64,000 nucleotides of DNA from Rapana venosa. Lineage: Eukaryota; Mollusca; Gastropoda; Neogastropoda; Muricidae. The position numbers and the translations under genes are program-made. A model generated the notes under the pieces. It was not told where the DNA came from, ran no database searches, and worked only from the letters and a program-made list of their open reading frames with translations. Positions 1 to 10,085 of this stretch are shown piece after piece (the stretch's first letter is position 1; each line of letters opens with the position of its first letter). Where the stretch lies: the NCBI GenBank assembly GCA_028751875.1, contig CM054145.1, forward strand, positions 1,764,067-1,828,066, read 5' to 3'.

Positions 1-625
1 AAGGAAAATGGAAACCAGGAAAGACAAGTTATTGAAGACTAAGCAAAAGGAAAAAGAAAACCAAGGGAATAAAAGAGTTAATCCCACAATTCAAAACTAA
101 GCTAAAGGAAAAGGTGGACAGAAAAGAGTTAACTCTGCAACTCAAAACTAAGCAAAAGGAAAACAAGGGGAGAAAAGAGTTAATCTTGCAATTCAAAACT
201 AAGGGAAAGTGAACAGAAATACCAAGTGAAGAAAAGAGTTAATCCCACAATTGAAAACTAAGCAACAGGTAAAGGAAAACCGAGGGAAGAAAAGAGTTAA
301 TCCCACAATTGAAAATTAAGGGAAGCCAAAAGGAAACCAATGGAAGAAAAGAGTTAACTGACCAAAATTCTAGTCAATGGAATCAAACAAAATGTATACA
401 GAAAGAGAGTTAGTTTCCCAAGTATACTTATCATATCAAAGGAAAAGAAAAGGTGGACATGAAAAAGAATCCCCTGTGTTATTATTGAATACAATATAAG
501 TGAAAAGAAAAGATGGGCAAAAAAAATTTAAATGTCTGGTGTTTATGAAACAATATCAAACCAAAAGAAACGGTGTATGAGAAGTAATTAGTACTCCAGT
601 ATTTTCTAAACAAAATCAAACGAAG
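1..625. repeat. Minisatellite, unit about 57 bp
   Basis: A purine-rich unit recurs with the core aaaagagttaatcccacaat, starting near 72, 124, 173, 234, 289 and 346. Copies after 400 are more diverged. Unit length varies from about 50 to 61 bp. There is no coding potential. The array probably continues beyond the left edge. Confidence 0.8.
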
Positions 626-718
626 AAAGGACTTACAGAAGTCTCCAAGTATTGGAAATTCTGTGCTAGAAATTTCCTCTTTTCTATCACTACTAGCTGC
701 ATATTACTGGATCACTAG

Positions 719-915
719 TCACACACACGCATTCACACGCAGGCACGCACACACACACACACACACACACAACAAACACTCTCTCTCTCCACTCACACCC
801 ATACATGCACTCACACACCTACCCCACACACCCACACACAACCCACACCTTCCGCCCCCCCTCCCCCCCCCCCCCCCCCCCCCCCCTCCCCCCCCCCCCC
901 CCCCCCACCCCCACC

Positions 916-947
<32 letters not shown>

Positions 948-959
948 ACCCACCCCCCC

Positions 960-999
<40 letters not shown>

Positions 1000-1080
1000 C
1001 CCCCCCCCCCCCCCCCCCCCCCTCCCACCCCCCCCCACACCCCCCCCCCCACCCCACCCCCCCCCCCCCCCCCCCCCCCT

Positions 1081-1120
<40 letters not shown>

Positions 1121-1123
1121 ACA
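719..1123. repeat. CA microsatellite followed by a poly-C tract of about 270 bp
   Basis: A (CA)n run at 719-848 passes into almost pure C from about 850 to 1120, broken by single A or T bases. Proline-rich (+) and glycine-rich (-) frames here are by-products of the homopolymer. A C run of this length is also a place where consensus sequence is unreliable. Confidence 0.9.
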
Positions 1124-1415
1124 CACAAATATCTACCTGTCGGAAAGCTGACTTATCACCATACCGCCGACAAGTCTGCCAGCAAAGAAGATGGATTTCG
1201 ATGTGCTCCGCCAGTGCTTGCGTGTGCACACCAGGTCAAACTGAAACAAAAGATTCATGATTTGTTGTTGTTGTTGATGTTGTGCGTTCCCCAGCTTAAC
1301 ACTCTAGGGGGTCACCCAGAATGTGCGCTCCTACTCACTCATCATCCCCTACGACCACATAGGCTACGGGACACCTTATCCCATGTTTTATTTTGAGGCA
1401 TACACGTACTTTTTC

Positions 1416-1691
1416 GGGACGGGATAGCTCAAGTTTTCGGAGCACTCGCTTTCCCCCAGCGTTGAGCGTGGTTGCCATTTGAATGGGTGACCGTTTGCGC
1501 GCCTTGGCTTCAGTACAGTCCCCCCAGTTCACCCAGCTGTAAATGGGTAACTGCCCTCTTTAGGGTCAGGGAAGGTAAAGCAGCGAGGGAGAGGAGATGG
1601 GCGCCGCCCTCAATATGCTGGCCACTAGAGAAGCTGAGGTCACTGACGCCTCGCTCCGCTACGACCTTATAGGTTATGGGACACCTTTACC
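1416..1691 (+). repeat. SINE family A, near full length
   Basis: This element starts with a tRNA-like head (gggacgggatagctca) and a slightly damaged A box. It continues through the 5S-like block ending in tgggtgacc, a body containing agggtcagggaaggtaaagc and cctcaatatgctgg, and ends at ggttatgggacacctttacc. A 3' fragment of another copy (about 1345-1380) lies just upstream. It is non-coding and presumably transcribed by RNA polymerase III when active. Confidence 0.85.
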
Positions 1692-1774
1692 TAACTACTC
1701 CACTCCCCATTAAGTCTTTCGGATGAGACTTTAACCGAGGTCCCGTGTCCTTCTTCTTCTTCGTCGAACGCTTA

Positions 1775-2110
1775 GACAGCAACTATTGTTGTCTCTCATA
1801 TGAGCGAAAATGCGTTGCGCTGCCGGCGTTAAGCGCCTGACAAGTCAGGCCCAGCGCATCCGACTTCAGTTTGGGAGAGATATTGTTATCTTCGAAGTCT
1901 TTCTGGGAAAAAAGGCAGGAAAACGGACCGAGAAGGCAGAAAATAGAATAGCAAGAAGGAGGTGACAGGAAGAAAAGAAACAAGGCAGAAACAAAGAGGG
2001 AGGGAAGAAAAGAGGGAATTCCTAGAATAGAATTATCAGAAGGTGTGGATGCTATTTTATACTGACTGGTCCCTGCATCCCCACAGGGGAGTCCCATGTG
2101 GTAACACACG
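1775..2110 (+). repeat. Interspersed repeat family R, about 330 bp
   Basis: This block starts near gcaactattgttgtctctca and runs through tgagcgaaaatgcgttgc, aagcgcctgacaagtcaggc and gggaattcctag to ccatccccacaggg-like sequence. It recurs near 34952, 50375 and, in corrupted form, 23372. The head lies next to the ctttcggatgagactttaac motif at 1718, a motif also present in SINE family B. I see no open frame of note and do not know the family. Confidence 0.75.
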
Positions 2111-2930
2111 CAAAACATCGTGTGCACACGTTCAAGTCTGTTCCGCCCTTCATTCCAGAAATATAAATGCAAAAGAGCAACCATGGATATTACCCTCCCT
2201 CTCTCTGTGGGTCACTGGGCTACACAAATACGTGCCTGTTTGTGTGAACTCGGGTTTGGATTTGTTTGGCTCAATCAAGGAGTCGGAAATTGTAGAGAGT
2301 TTATTAACGCTTTCAAGCAAAGATTGATTGACTGCCGATGGCAGCAGTGGAGTGATCATATACAAAGCAGTGAAAGATTTCAAATGTACAGACAATTTAT
2401 AAGTTCGCATGATTGTCAAACCTTATCTTAAAACTTGATATGATATGCATTTGAAAAGAATTATGTCCAAGTTTAGGACTTGGAGTATCAGATATAAGTG
2501 TTCATAAAATTCAGATATAGAGAACATGATTATGATGACCTAACTGCAAATGGCCATTATGTAAGCAAGCGTCGGAGGTTGAAGTACATCTTTGTTGTTG
2601 TGCTGTTCAGTTTTTAGAGGATGTTAGGCAGAATTACATCCCTGTTAAATAGACAGGGCCTAATTTTTATTTAACTCTGTTTACTCCTTGCATCAAGTCA
2701 TCCTGAGGTTGTGCGCAGCCTCACTTTATATTTGTGTAAAGCTTTCAGAATAAGAGAGATGTTATCTTAAGTCATATTTTTGTAGCTGACTTTTTGTTAC
2801 ACAGTAATATTTTGTCGTCACTATTGCTTTTACCCCCACCAAAATACTAAGCAGTTCGGCAATCTCCTTCATGTATGGGCCAATGACCTTTTTGTGAATA
2901 AATCATTCGAGTTCGTGTTCGAGTTCTCTC
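2111..2930. other. Unique-looking intergenic or intronic DNA
   Basis: I see no gene here. The 2440-2510 part matches, in the other orientation, the foldback repeat around 4030-4110 (shared tttgaaaagaattatgtc and atcagatataa). The rest is AT-rich sequence without recognisable coding or RNA features. Confidence 0.5.
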
Positions 2931-3066
2931 TCTGGGGTCAGGGAAGGTAAAGCAGCGAGGGAGAGGAGATGGGCGCCGCCCTCAATATGCTGGCCCTAGA
3001 GAAGCAGAGGTCTCTGACACTTCGCCCCCCTACTACGACCGCATAGGTTATGGGAACACATTTACC
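2929..3066 (+). repeat. SINE family A, 3' half only
   Basis: The copy begins inside the body (ggggtcagggaaggtaaagc) and ends at ggttatgggaacacatttacc-like sequence. The tRNA- and 5S-like head is missing, so this is a 5'-truncated insertion as expected for target-primed reverse transcription. Confidence 0.8.
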
Positions 3067-3103
3067 TGTTTTTGTCAATAGGTGTGACGCCAGTGCTGTT
3101 GCA

Positions 3104-3241
3104 TGCTTTTCCTTACTTAGCGTTTTCATAATATGCCCGATACGCCTTGTGTTGTGGGGTTGTTGTTTTTTTAATCTCGTCCCTGACCCCCCTTCTATAA
3201 TTCTCCACCCCCACCTTCTCCCTCCATCCCATTATATACAG
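3104..3241. repeat. Left direct repeat flanking a SINE A insertion
   Basis: The block contains tttccttacttagcgtt, cataatatgccc, gtccctgacccccct and ctccctccatccc in this order. The same markers recur in the same order at 3471-3718, on the other side of a minus-strand SINE. The right copy is longer because of (GTTT)n and (GT)n expansion. Confidence 0.7.
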
Positions 3242-3470
3242 TAAAAGGTGAAGGTGTCTCATAACCTATGCGGTCGTAGGGGGGCGAGGCGTCAGAGATC
3301 TCACTTCTATAGGGGCCAGCATATTGAGGGCGGCGCCCATCTCCTCTCCCTCGCTGCTTTACTTTCCCTGACCCCAAAGAGGGCAGGTAACCATTCACAG
3401 CTGGGTGAACTGGGGGACTGTACTGAAGCCAAAGCGCCCACCCATCCAAGTGGTAACCACGCTCGACGCT
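3242..3470 (-). repeat. SINE family A, minus strand
   Basis: Read on the minus strand it runs from gcgtcgagcgtggttacc-like sequence (inside the 5S-like block) through the body to ggttatgagacaccttcacc. The tRNA-like head is absent. It sits exactly between two similar blocks of about 140 bp or more, which look like a very long target-site duplication. Confidence 0.85.
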
Positions 3471-3594
3471 TTCCTTACTTAGCGTTGTCATAATATGCCC
3501 AATACCCCTTGTTTGTTTGTTTGTTTGTTTGTTTGTGTGTGTGTGTGTGTGTGTCGTGTGTGTGTGTGTGTGTGCGTGCGTGTGCGTGCCGTGC

Positions 3595-3638
<44 letters not shown>

Positions 3639-3718
3639 TTTATCATGTCCCTAACCCCCTTTTATATTTCTCTCTCCGCACACCCCACCCCCCTAATCTC
3701 CTCCCTCCATCCCCTTAT
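3471..3718. repeat. Right direct repeat with internal (GTTT)n/(GT)n
   Basis: This is the second copy of the block at 3104-3241, with a GT microsatellite at about 3510-3640 inserted or expanded in the middle. Cysteine- and valine-rich frames here come from the microsatellite. Confidence 0.7.
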
Positions 3719-4213
3719 AATAGCAATGAAAACACAACTGTGTTCAGCTTCATTTCTCCTTTTATTTTTAGTCATCAGCAAATTTCCGCTTCTATTCTGA
3801 AGCTTCCTCAGGCTGAATGGATAACATCAATAGTAAAACCAGCTTTTAAAACTAGCAGGTTAGTGAATGCTTGTTCAGAATCATCACCTTCCCCCCAGTG
3901 AAATAATAAGCCAATCTCTGAAATCTGGTCCTGTTTCCCTGGATATCTCTCCCTCCCCCCTCTCCTTCCCCCATCTCTCCATACCTTCCACCATCCTCAC
4001 TCCCACTCTTCTCTCACTCCAACTCTCCAAACGTAGAAATAATTGGTTTTACTACTGAACATTTATATCTGATGCACCAAGTCTAAACTTCGACATAATT
4101 CTTTTCAAATGTATATCCATTCAGCCCGAGGAAGCTTCAGATGGAAGCGAAACTTTGCTGATGAGAGGAATAAAAGGTGAAGTGAAGCTGAACACGGTTG
4201 TGTTTTTAGTGCT
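3719..4213. repeat. Foldback (inverted repeat) element, arms about 110 bp
   Basis: The left arm (about 3722-3830) includes acaactgtgttcagcttca and tctgaagcttcctcaggctg. The right arm (about 4100-4212) is its reverse complement with roughly 85-90% identity by eye. The loop is about 270 bp and C/T-rich around 3940-4030. The 2440-2510 segment is another partial copy. No transposase is visible, so it may be a MITE-like foldback or two opposed copies of one repeat. Confidence 0.65.
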
Positions 4214-4283
4214 ATTTTACTGTCTTACCTCAGCTGTGTGCTTGGAGGGAGTGGTGCCCAGTAGAATTCGAGTTTTTGTCAAG

Positions 4284-4595
<312 letters not shown>

Positions 4596-4654
4596 TCAAG
4601 AACTGTGATAAAGCCCAGGCGCTGACGGCGTTATACACACATCATGCATATTCA

Positions 4655-4766
4655 TGAAGGCGTTATACACACATCATGCATATTCATACACACATACATA
4701 AGTACACACAAACATATATCTGAAAAAACGAAAACACTTATCTACTAGATTTTACACTCTAGACAT

Positions 4767-4775
<9 letters not shown>
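4655..4775. repeat. Left copy of a direct repeat of about 120 bp (candidate target-site duplication)
   Basis: The block runs from ggcgttatacacacat through tgcatattcatacacaca and aaaacacttatctactagat to tttacactctagacatct. It recurs at about 6116-6233 beyond the RTE insertion. The first 29 bp of the left copy are themselves tandemly duplicated (about 4628 and 4660). Confidence 0.75.
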
Positions 4776-4813
<38 letters not shown>

Positions 4814-4814
4814 G

Positions 4815-5393
4815 TCCCGTAGTCTGACGACCGTGGGGGCACCCTCAAAGACTCAACAACCAGTTCCCTCCATTCCTCTCTCTGTTCTGCCTTTCTCAGG
4901 GTTTTGTTAGAGTTCTAGGCCTGTCCATTCGCTGATGTTATCCTCCCAGCTCTTCCTTGGTCTGCCTCTTCTTCTTCCTCCTTGGACAGTGCCTTGTAAA
5001 ACTGTCTTTGCAAGTCCTTTGGATCTTGTGACATGCCCATACCATTTAAGTTTACGCTTTTTCACGATCGTTAGAAGGTTCTCATAGGGTCCAATGGTTT
5101 GCTGGATTCTGTTATGCACGCTTTCGTTGCTTATGTGGTCTTTGTAGGAGATGCCAAGGAGTCTCCGAAAACATCTCATCTCCACCGCCTGTACTCTTCT
5201 CTCCAAATCTGCAATCAGGGTCCATGATTCACAGGCATACAGAAATATGGATATGACAAGGGAGCGCATTAGTCTGATCTTGGAGATAAGTGAGATATTT
5301 TTATCTCTCCAGATGGTGTTTAGTTTTGACAAAGCTGTTATTGTCTGTGCAGTCCTGCATACTACTTCTGGCTTGGATCCCTGGTTTGATACA
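4815..5393 (-). mobile_element. RTE-like LINE, 3' part of a 5'-inverted insertion
   Basis: The minus strand encodes the C-terminal part of a reverse transcriptase polyprotein. Landmarks are SLISKIRLMRSLVISIFLYA, CESWTL, EMRCFRRLLGISYKDH, RKLKWYGHVTRSKGLAKT and GRRRGRPRKSW. These belong to the segment after the catalytic core in RTE/BovB-like elements (family knowledge). The 3' end is at cccgtagtctgacgaccgtg (plus strand), followed by a (TA)n tail. A microsatellite tail without poly-A is typical of RTE. No endonuclease or RT core remains in this segment. It joins at about 5393 to a plus-strand segment of the same family. Confidence 0.85.
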
Positions 5394-5395
5394 GC

Positions 5396-6116
5396 AAGCG
5401 AGCTTCTTGGCAAACACCGACCAGTCAAAAAACCATGGGTCACACCTAACATCCTACAACTATGCGACAAGCGTAGAGAGTTGAAGAAAAAGAAAAATGA
5501 AACAAAAGAAAGATCAGAATATAGGGCAGTCAACAAAAGAATCAGGAAGTCCATGACGGAGGCAAAAGAGAAATGGATCGGTGAACAGTGCCAAGACATT
5601 GAAGAGAACATCAAGAAAAACAATAGCAAGAAAGCATATCAGCTGGTGAAAGACCTGACTAGCACAAAACAGAAAAGGTTACAATCCAAGACAAAAATGG
5701 GAAGTGTCCCTCACTGACGACCAGATATTCTGAACAGATGGACAGAATACTGCTCCGACCTTATAACTATAGAACCACAGGAGATCCAGAATCCTAATGT
5801 ACCCGCAAGCAAGACACAGACAGTCACCCTATCCTCCAGAAAGAAGTGGAAAACAGCAGTCAGATCGCTGAAAAAGGGGAATCAGCAGGGGCTGACAACA
5901 TTCCAGCTGAGTTGGTTCAAGCTGGAGGGGAAGCCATGATCAGCGCCCTACTAAGAATCTGCAACAAGATCTGGCAGACAGGAAAATGGCCAACACCATG
6001 GACACAGTCACTCATCATCACCCTCCCCAAGAAAGGAAATCTACAACAATGCCATAATTACCGCACAATCAGCCTCATATGCCACCCAAGCAAGGTCATG
6101 CTGCAGATAATACTGA
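5396..6116 (+). mobile_element. RTE-like LINE, inverted 5' part (endonuclease-RT linker and RT N-terminus)
   Basis: The plus strand encodes KKPWVTPNILQLCDKRRELK, SKKAYQLVKDLTSTKQ, and, after a frame change near 5690, GADNIPAELVQAGGEAM, WQTGKWPTPW, IITLPKKGN and NYRTISLICHPSKVM. This is the order seen at the start of the RT domain. It is the same family as the RTE at 38.6-40.1 kb but points the opposite way from its partner at 4815-5393. Its most 5' part lies at the junction and its internal end at 6116, which is the arrangement twin priming predicts. Catalytic motifs are absent. Confidence 0.85.
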
Positions 6117-6233
6117 AGGCATTATACACACATATTCATGCATATTCATACACACAAACATAAGAACACACAAACACATAATATCTGAAAAAAACTAAAA
6201 CACTTATCTACTAGATTTTACACTCTATACATC
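6116..6233. repeat. Right copy of the direct repeat of about 120 bp
   Basis: It matches 4655-4775 in order (ttatacacacatattcatgc, cataagaacacacaaacaca, aaacacttatctactagatt, tacactctatacatct). Identity is about 90% by eye. A (TA)n-rich run follows to 6308. Confidence 0.75.
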
Positions 6234-6308
6234 TTTATATATAAATATATATATATATAATTATATATATATATATATATTTAATATATATATATATATA
6301 TATATATA

Positions 6309-7040
6309 GTTTACGGTCAATTAGGTTGTCAGTAATTTTCTCAGCCATACTTTGCATAATATTCACCTTCAACATGTCCCCCAAGTCTAGACCACAGTTT
6401 GGGGACCACTGAAGATTTTGCAAACCAGCTTCCTCCATTCTTGACTTTTCATAGCATGTCGTTCTGTTCAAGGCCAGTCCACTCTCTGATGCTATCTTCC
6501 CATCATTTTCTCTGTCTGCCCGTCTGTCTCCCTCCTTGTACAAATCCCCGTATGACAGTCTTGGCCAGTCCAGATGTTCGTGTGACGTGGCTGTACCACT
6601 TCAGTTTGCATGTTTTCAATGTGGTCTTCATATGGCCGGATGGCGTTTTTATTTCTTTTTTTCACTTCCTCGTTGGTGATGTGATCACTTTATGAGATAC
6701 CAAGGAGTTTTCGGAAGCACATCATATCTACTGCCTGCATCCTTCTTTCAATGTCTGCTGTTACATAGTGCACGTTTTGCATGCGTACACAAAACATGGA
6801 CATGATCAGGGAACGCGTCAGTCTGATCTTGAAGGTGATGGCGAAGTTCCTGTCCTTCCAGAGGACTTTCAGTTTGGTCATTGCAGCTGTGGTCTGTGCT
6901 ATCCTGGAGAGAATTTCAGGTTTTGATCCTTCATCCGATACTATAGCTCCTAGATATTTAAAGCTGTGGACGGTCTCAATTTTCTTCTTGTCTATGGTAA
7001 TGTCAGTGTTGACGCCATTGGCACTATATTTCCTCAATAT
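6309..7040 (-). mobile_element. RTE-like LINE 3' fragment, second subfamily
   Basis: On the minus strand, FKYLGAIVSDEGSKPEILSR, KVLWKDRNFAITFKIRLTRS and RRMQAVDMMCFRKLLGIS are readable between 7052 and 6690. GDRRADRENDGKIASESG-type sequence continues in another frame to about 6430. Similarity to the other RTE copies is at amino-acid level with many differences, so this is a distinct, older subfamily. It has a frameshift near 6690. It ends at a (TA)n tail at 6236-6308. An (AAAG)n/(AG)n run at 7050-7093 marks its upstream side. Confidence 0.8.
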
Positions 7041-7129
7041 ATTTATATACAAAGAAAGAAAGAAAGAAAGAGAGAGAGGGAGAGAGAGAGAGCTACATAA
7101 TGACTGAAGGGATTTATTGCATTAAGCTT

Positions 7130-7337
7130 ATTGAGGGCGGCGCCCATCTCCTCTCCTTCGTTGCTTTACCTTCCCTGACCCTAAAGAGGCAGGTACTCAT
7201 TCACAGCTGGGTGAACTGGGGGAAATGTACCGAAGCCAAGGCGCGCAAACGGTCACCCATCCAAGTGGTAACCATGCTAGATGCTACTTAACCTTGGCTG
7301 GGGAAAAGCGAGTGCCCTGATCACTGCGCTATCCCCA
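7130..7337 (-). repeat. SINE family A, minus strand, 3' truncated
   Basis: The minus strand reads from ggggatagcgcagtgatcag (tRNA-like A box) through ggttaccacttggatgggtg and the body to atgggcgccgccctcaat. The terminal ggttatgggacacc part is absent. It lies just downstream, in the direction of transcription, of the SLC22 N-terminal exon, so it is probably in that gene's first coding intron. Confidence 0.8.
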
Positions 7338-7391
7338 ACACACATAATTATTACACCCATCACAATACTATTCCCACACACAGTGACTTAC

Positions 7392-7768
7392 CTCAGAGAT
7401 AATCGTGGACTCGTACTCATCCTTGGAGAACACGTATCCCGCCACACACTCCTCCCGGTCAGCCTCGGTCGCATTGGCATCCTCGTTGTCCGACCCCAAC
7501 AGCTTTGCACTGGGCACATAACGGTAGCAACTTGCGCCTTCCGGGATTAAGATTTCTCTCAAAGCCGATTGGTTCAAATTGTACTGCGTGGCGTTGACGT
7601 CATCCGTGGAGCATTCAAAGCCAGGCTCGGCGCCTACGAAGACCATGTTGAGGGCGTGCCATGCTGACAAAATGGCGAACGTGCTCAAGAGGAAGAGCCT
7701 GGTTTTCTGGTACCGTCCGAATTCTCCGATGAGCTTCAAGGCCTGGTCCACGTGCATACTGCTTCAAT
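7392..7768 (-). CDS. SLC22-like transporter, first coding exon (N-terminus, TM1, start of large extracellular loop)
   Basis: Translation starts at ATG 7757-7755. The 122 residues begin MHVDQALKLIGEFGRYQKTR, then a hydrophobic TM1 (LFLLSTFAILSAWHALNMVF) and VGAEPGFEC. A loop follows with cysteines at FEC, SCY and EEC and three N-glycosylation sequons (NAT, NQS, NAT). This is the organisation of SLC22 organic ion transporters of the major facilitator superfamily: inner N-terminus, TM1, long glycosylated, disulphide-rich loop. The exon ends at 7392 in phase 0 with a consensus GTAAGT donor. A TTTCACAG acceptor lies 12 bp before the ATG, so a 5'-UTR intron is likely. TM2 and later exons are not in 1-7391, so the gene leaves the window to the left. 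The substrate cannot be told from this exon. Confidence 0.88.
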
Positions 7769-7810
7769 CTGTGAAACGAACAACAAGAAATTATTCATTT
7801 TTCGCTCCTT

Positions 7811-8013
7811 CGTGGTTACTGAGTGGATGGGTGACAGTTTGAGCGCCTTGGTTCAGTACAGTTCCCCCCCAGCTGTCAATGGGTACCTGTCCTCTTTAGG
7901 GTCAGGGAAGGTAAAGCAGCGAGGGAGAGGAGATGGGCGCCGCCCTCAATATGCTGGCCCCTAGAGAAGTGAGGTCTCTGATGACCACATAGGTTATGGA
8001 AACACCTTTACCC
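7811..8013 (+). repeat. SINE family A, 5' truncated
   Basis: The copy begins at gtggttactgagtggatggg (5S box C-like) and ends at ggttatggaaacaccttta. The tRNA-like head is absent. It lies 40 bp upstream of the SLC22 first coding exon on the opposite strand, close to the predicted 5'-UTR intron acceptor. Confidence 0.8.
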
Positions 8014-8399
8014 TTTCCTTCGAAAATGATTAAGCTGGTCCTGTGTTTGGTGAAAAAAAGACTGCGTTTGTAGGGTTTATTTTATTTTATTCTATGTTAT
8101 TTATAAAGTTTAGTACTAATTGAATGGTCATTGATAATATTGTTCGCCTTTTTTTCTTTGTATCTGAAAGAAATAATTGCTTTTTTTTAAAAAAGAAAAA
8201 CAAACAAAATCTTCGGTAGCATTATCTTTCCAATAAGTTCTGATTATTCATTTACAAGAAGAAGAGTTTTTGTAGCGGCAAATTTTTAATGAATAGGGAT
8301 AATGTGATAGGTAGGTGGGTAAGGGGTGTGATGAAGAGGTGGGGGAGCATTCACAACAGCAGAGACAGCAAAACGGCTGATGGTGTATTGTATATCACT
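8014..8399. other. AT-rich unique DNA
   Basis: I see no gene, repeat or RNA. If the N-terminal SLC22 exon has a 5'-UTR exon or promoter, it may lie in or beyond this stretch. I could not point to a TATA or initiator with confidence. Confidence 0.4.
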
Positions 8400-8736
8400 T
8401 ATTCTGTTGTTGTTGTTGTTGGTGTGGTGTGTTGTTGTGTGTGGTGTGGTGTGTGTAGTGTGGTGTGGGTGGTGGTGTGGTGGTGGTGGTGGTGTGTGTG
8501 TGTGTTGTGTGTTGTGTGTGTGTGTGTGTGTGTGTTTGGGAGAGTGGTGTGTGTGTGTTGTAAGGCTCTCTCTCTCTCTGTATGTATGTATATGTGTAAG
8601 TGTGGTGTGTGAGTGTAGTGTGTGTGAGTGTGTGTGAGAGAGAGAGTGTGTGTGTGAGAGAGAGAGTGTGTGTGTGTGTGAGTATGTGTGAGTATAGTGT
8701 GTAGTGTGCGTGCGTGCGTGCGTGCGTGCGTGCGTG

Positions 8737-8785
<49 letters not shown>

Positions 8786-8845
8786 GTGTGTGTGTGTGTG
8801 TGTGTGTGTGTTGGTGTGTGTGCGCGCGCGGCGCGCGTGCGTGTT
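8400..8845. repeat. GT/GTGC-rich microsatellite complex
   Basis: Interrupted (GT)n, (GTT)n, (GA)n, (GTGC)n and CG-alternating (gcgcgcgg) stretches fill the interval. The alternating purine-pyrimidine character favours Z-DNA (general knowledge). Confidence 0.9.
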
Positions 8846-9149
8846 TAATTAACAGAACCTGTTATTAGCGCTACTCTGGGTTATTTTTTGCAGTGTGCCA
8901 TTGCATAAAACGGGGACAGACTTAGCGATAACAATGTTTCCATAATGCAACAGATAAAGATAAAAATGACACAATTACTGGTAAAGTCCATAACCTGTAA
9001 TGGTTTGAGGTGAGGGGGAACGGGGGTGGGGGTGGGTGTCCAGAAATGAAGCAAAGTATTCCAGTAGTTTAAAAATCCCACAAAGATAATGATAAAGATA
9101 ATAAAAATAATGATAATGTTAATAATAATAACAACAATAATAATAACAA
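8846..9149. other. Unique DNA ending in an (AATAAT)n-type tract
   Basis: No coding signal was found. The 9060-9150 part is imperfect (ATA/ATAAC)n and directly precedes the tail repeat at 9165. It is probably that repeat's own 3' microsatellite tail, read on the minus strand. Confidence 0.5.
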
Positions 9150-9159
9150 CAATAATAAT

Positions 9160-9270
9160 AACATATGGAATTTATATAGCGCTATATCTTGTAGAAACAA
9201 ATCAAAGCGCTTGCATTCAATCTATTCTTACACATACAACCAATAGCAATTAACAGAGTTAACAAATTAA
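9160..9270 (-). repeat. Shared 3'-tail repeat (agcgctttgatttg tail)
   Basis: On the minus strand it reads caatagattgaatgcaagcg-like, cgctttgatttgtttctaca, atatagcgctatataaatt and then an (ATT)n-like tail. The same tail, with the upstream ctattggttg segment, ends the repeats at 49010-49115 and 63925-64000. The tail alone ends SINE family B copies. Confidence 0.75.
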
Positions 9271-9700
9271 AAATGTACTTACACACATACACACACACGA
9301 ACACACAAACACACACGTACACACACACGCTTGTGCGCGCACGCACACACACACACACACACGCACACACACACACGCACACAGTCTTCTGTTTAGTGTC
9401 AAACAAGCCTCGTTCTGACTTAATGGCATTAAAGTGTTCTGATTCTGATTCACACATAAAGGCAGGGTGGTGGTGATTTCGGCTGTTGAAGGCAAGGACA
9501 GATATGAGACGAAACAAGAGGGAAAACTCTTGGGTTTGAAATAAATATGTCTTGAGGCAGGATTTAAGTGTCATAAGTAGGCTTTTGGCGAAGGGAGAGA
9601 GGGAGGTCATTCCAGATCGCCGGACCAGAAATAGAGAAAGAGCGACGGCCAACGGTGGACGGGCTGAATCTAGGAATTCGTAAGCACAGGGTATCTGCAT
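9271..9700 (-). repeat. CA microsatellite plus body of the tail-bearing repeat
   Basis: 9275-9385 is (CA)n with CG interruptions. 9400-9700 may be more of the interspersed element whose tail is at 9160-9270; the minus strand has a 172-codon open frame partly made by the microsatellite. I do not recognise a protein in it. Confidence 0.45.
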
Positions 9701-10085
9701 CCCAGAACTGAGTACAAAACAAATGCAAACTTATATTTGTTCAAGACCTCACTTCATGAAAAAAAAAAAGATTTGCATTACAATGTCAAAATAGTATTCA
9801 ACAAAACCAACAAGCAAACAAAAGACAAACAAAGAAGAAAATTTTTTTTAATTAACAAAAACTACCAGTAATATTTTTTAAACCCGCAAAAAACAAAACA
9901 AAACAATTTACCGTCATCTGGAATAACAACAAATAAACAAGATATAAAAGGAAACAGTAAAAACAAACAAGTAAAACAAGCATAACAAACAAAAACACAC
10001 ACAGGCCTTACCACAACCCCCCCCCCCCCTACACACACACACACACACACGCATACACACACAAAACACCCGATAGATTACAAAT
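9701..10085. other. A-rich DNA with short C and CA runs
   Basis: Low-complexity AAAC-rich DNA is followed by a C run (10017-10028) and a CA run to about 10065. No gene is visible. Confidence 0.5.

Noticed and set aside
663..1260. Proline-rich and glycine-rich proteins of 105-162 residues
   Set aside because: They are read through a poly-C run in several frames on both strands; no codon structure or homologous domain.
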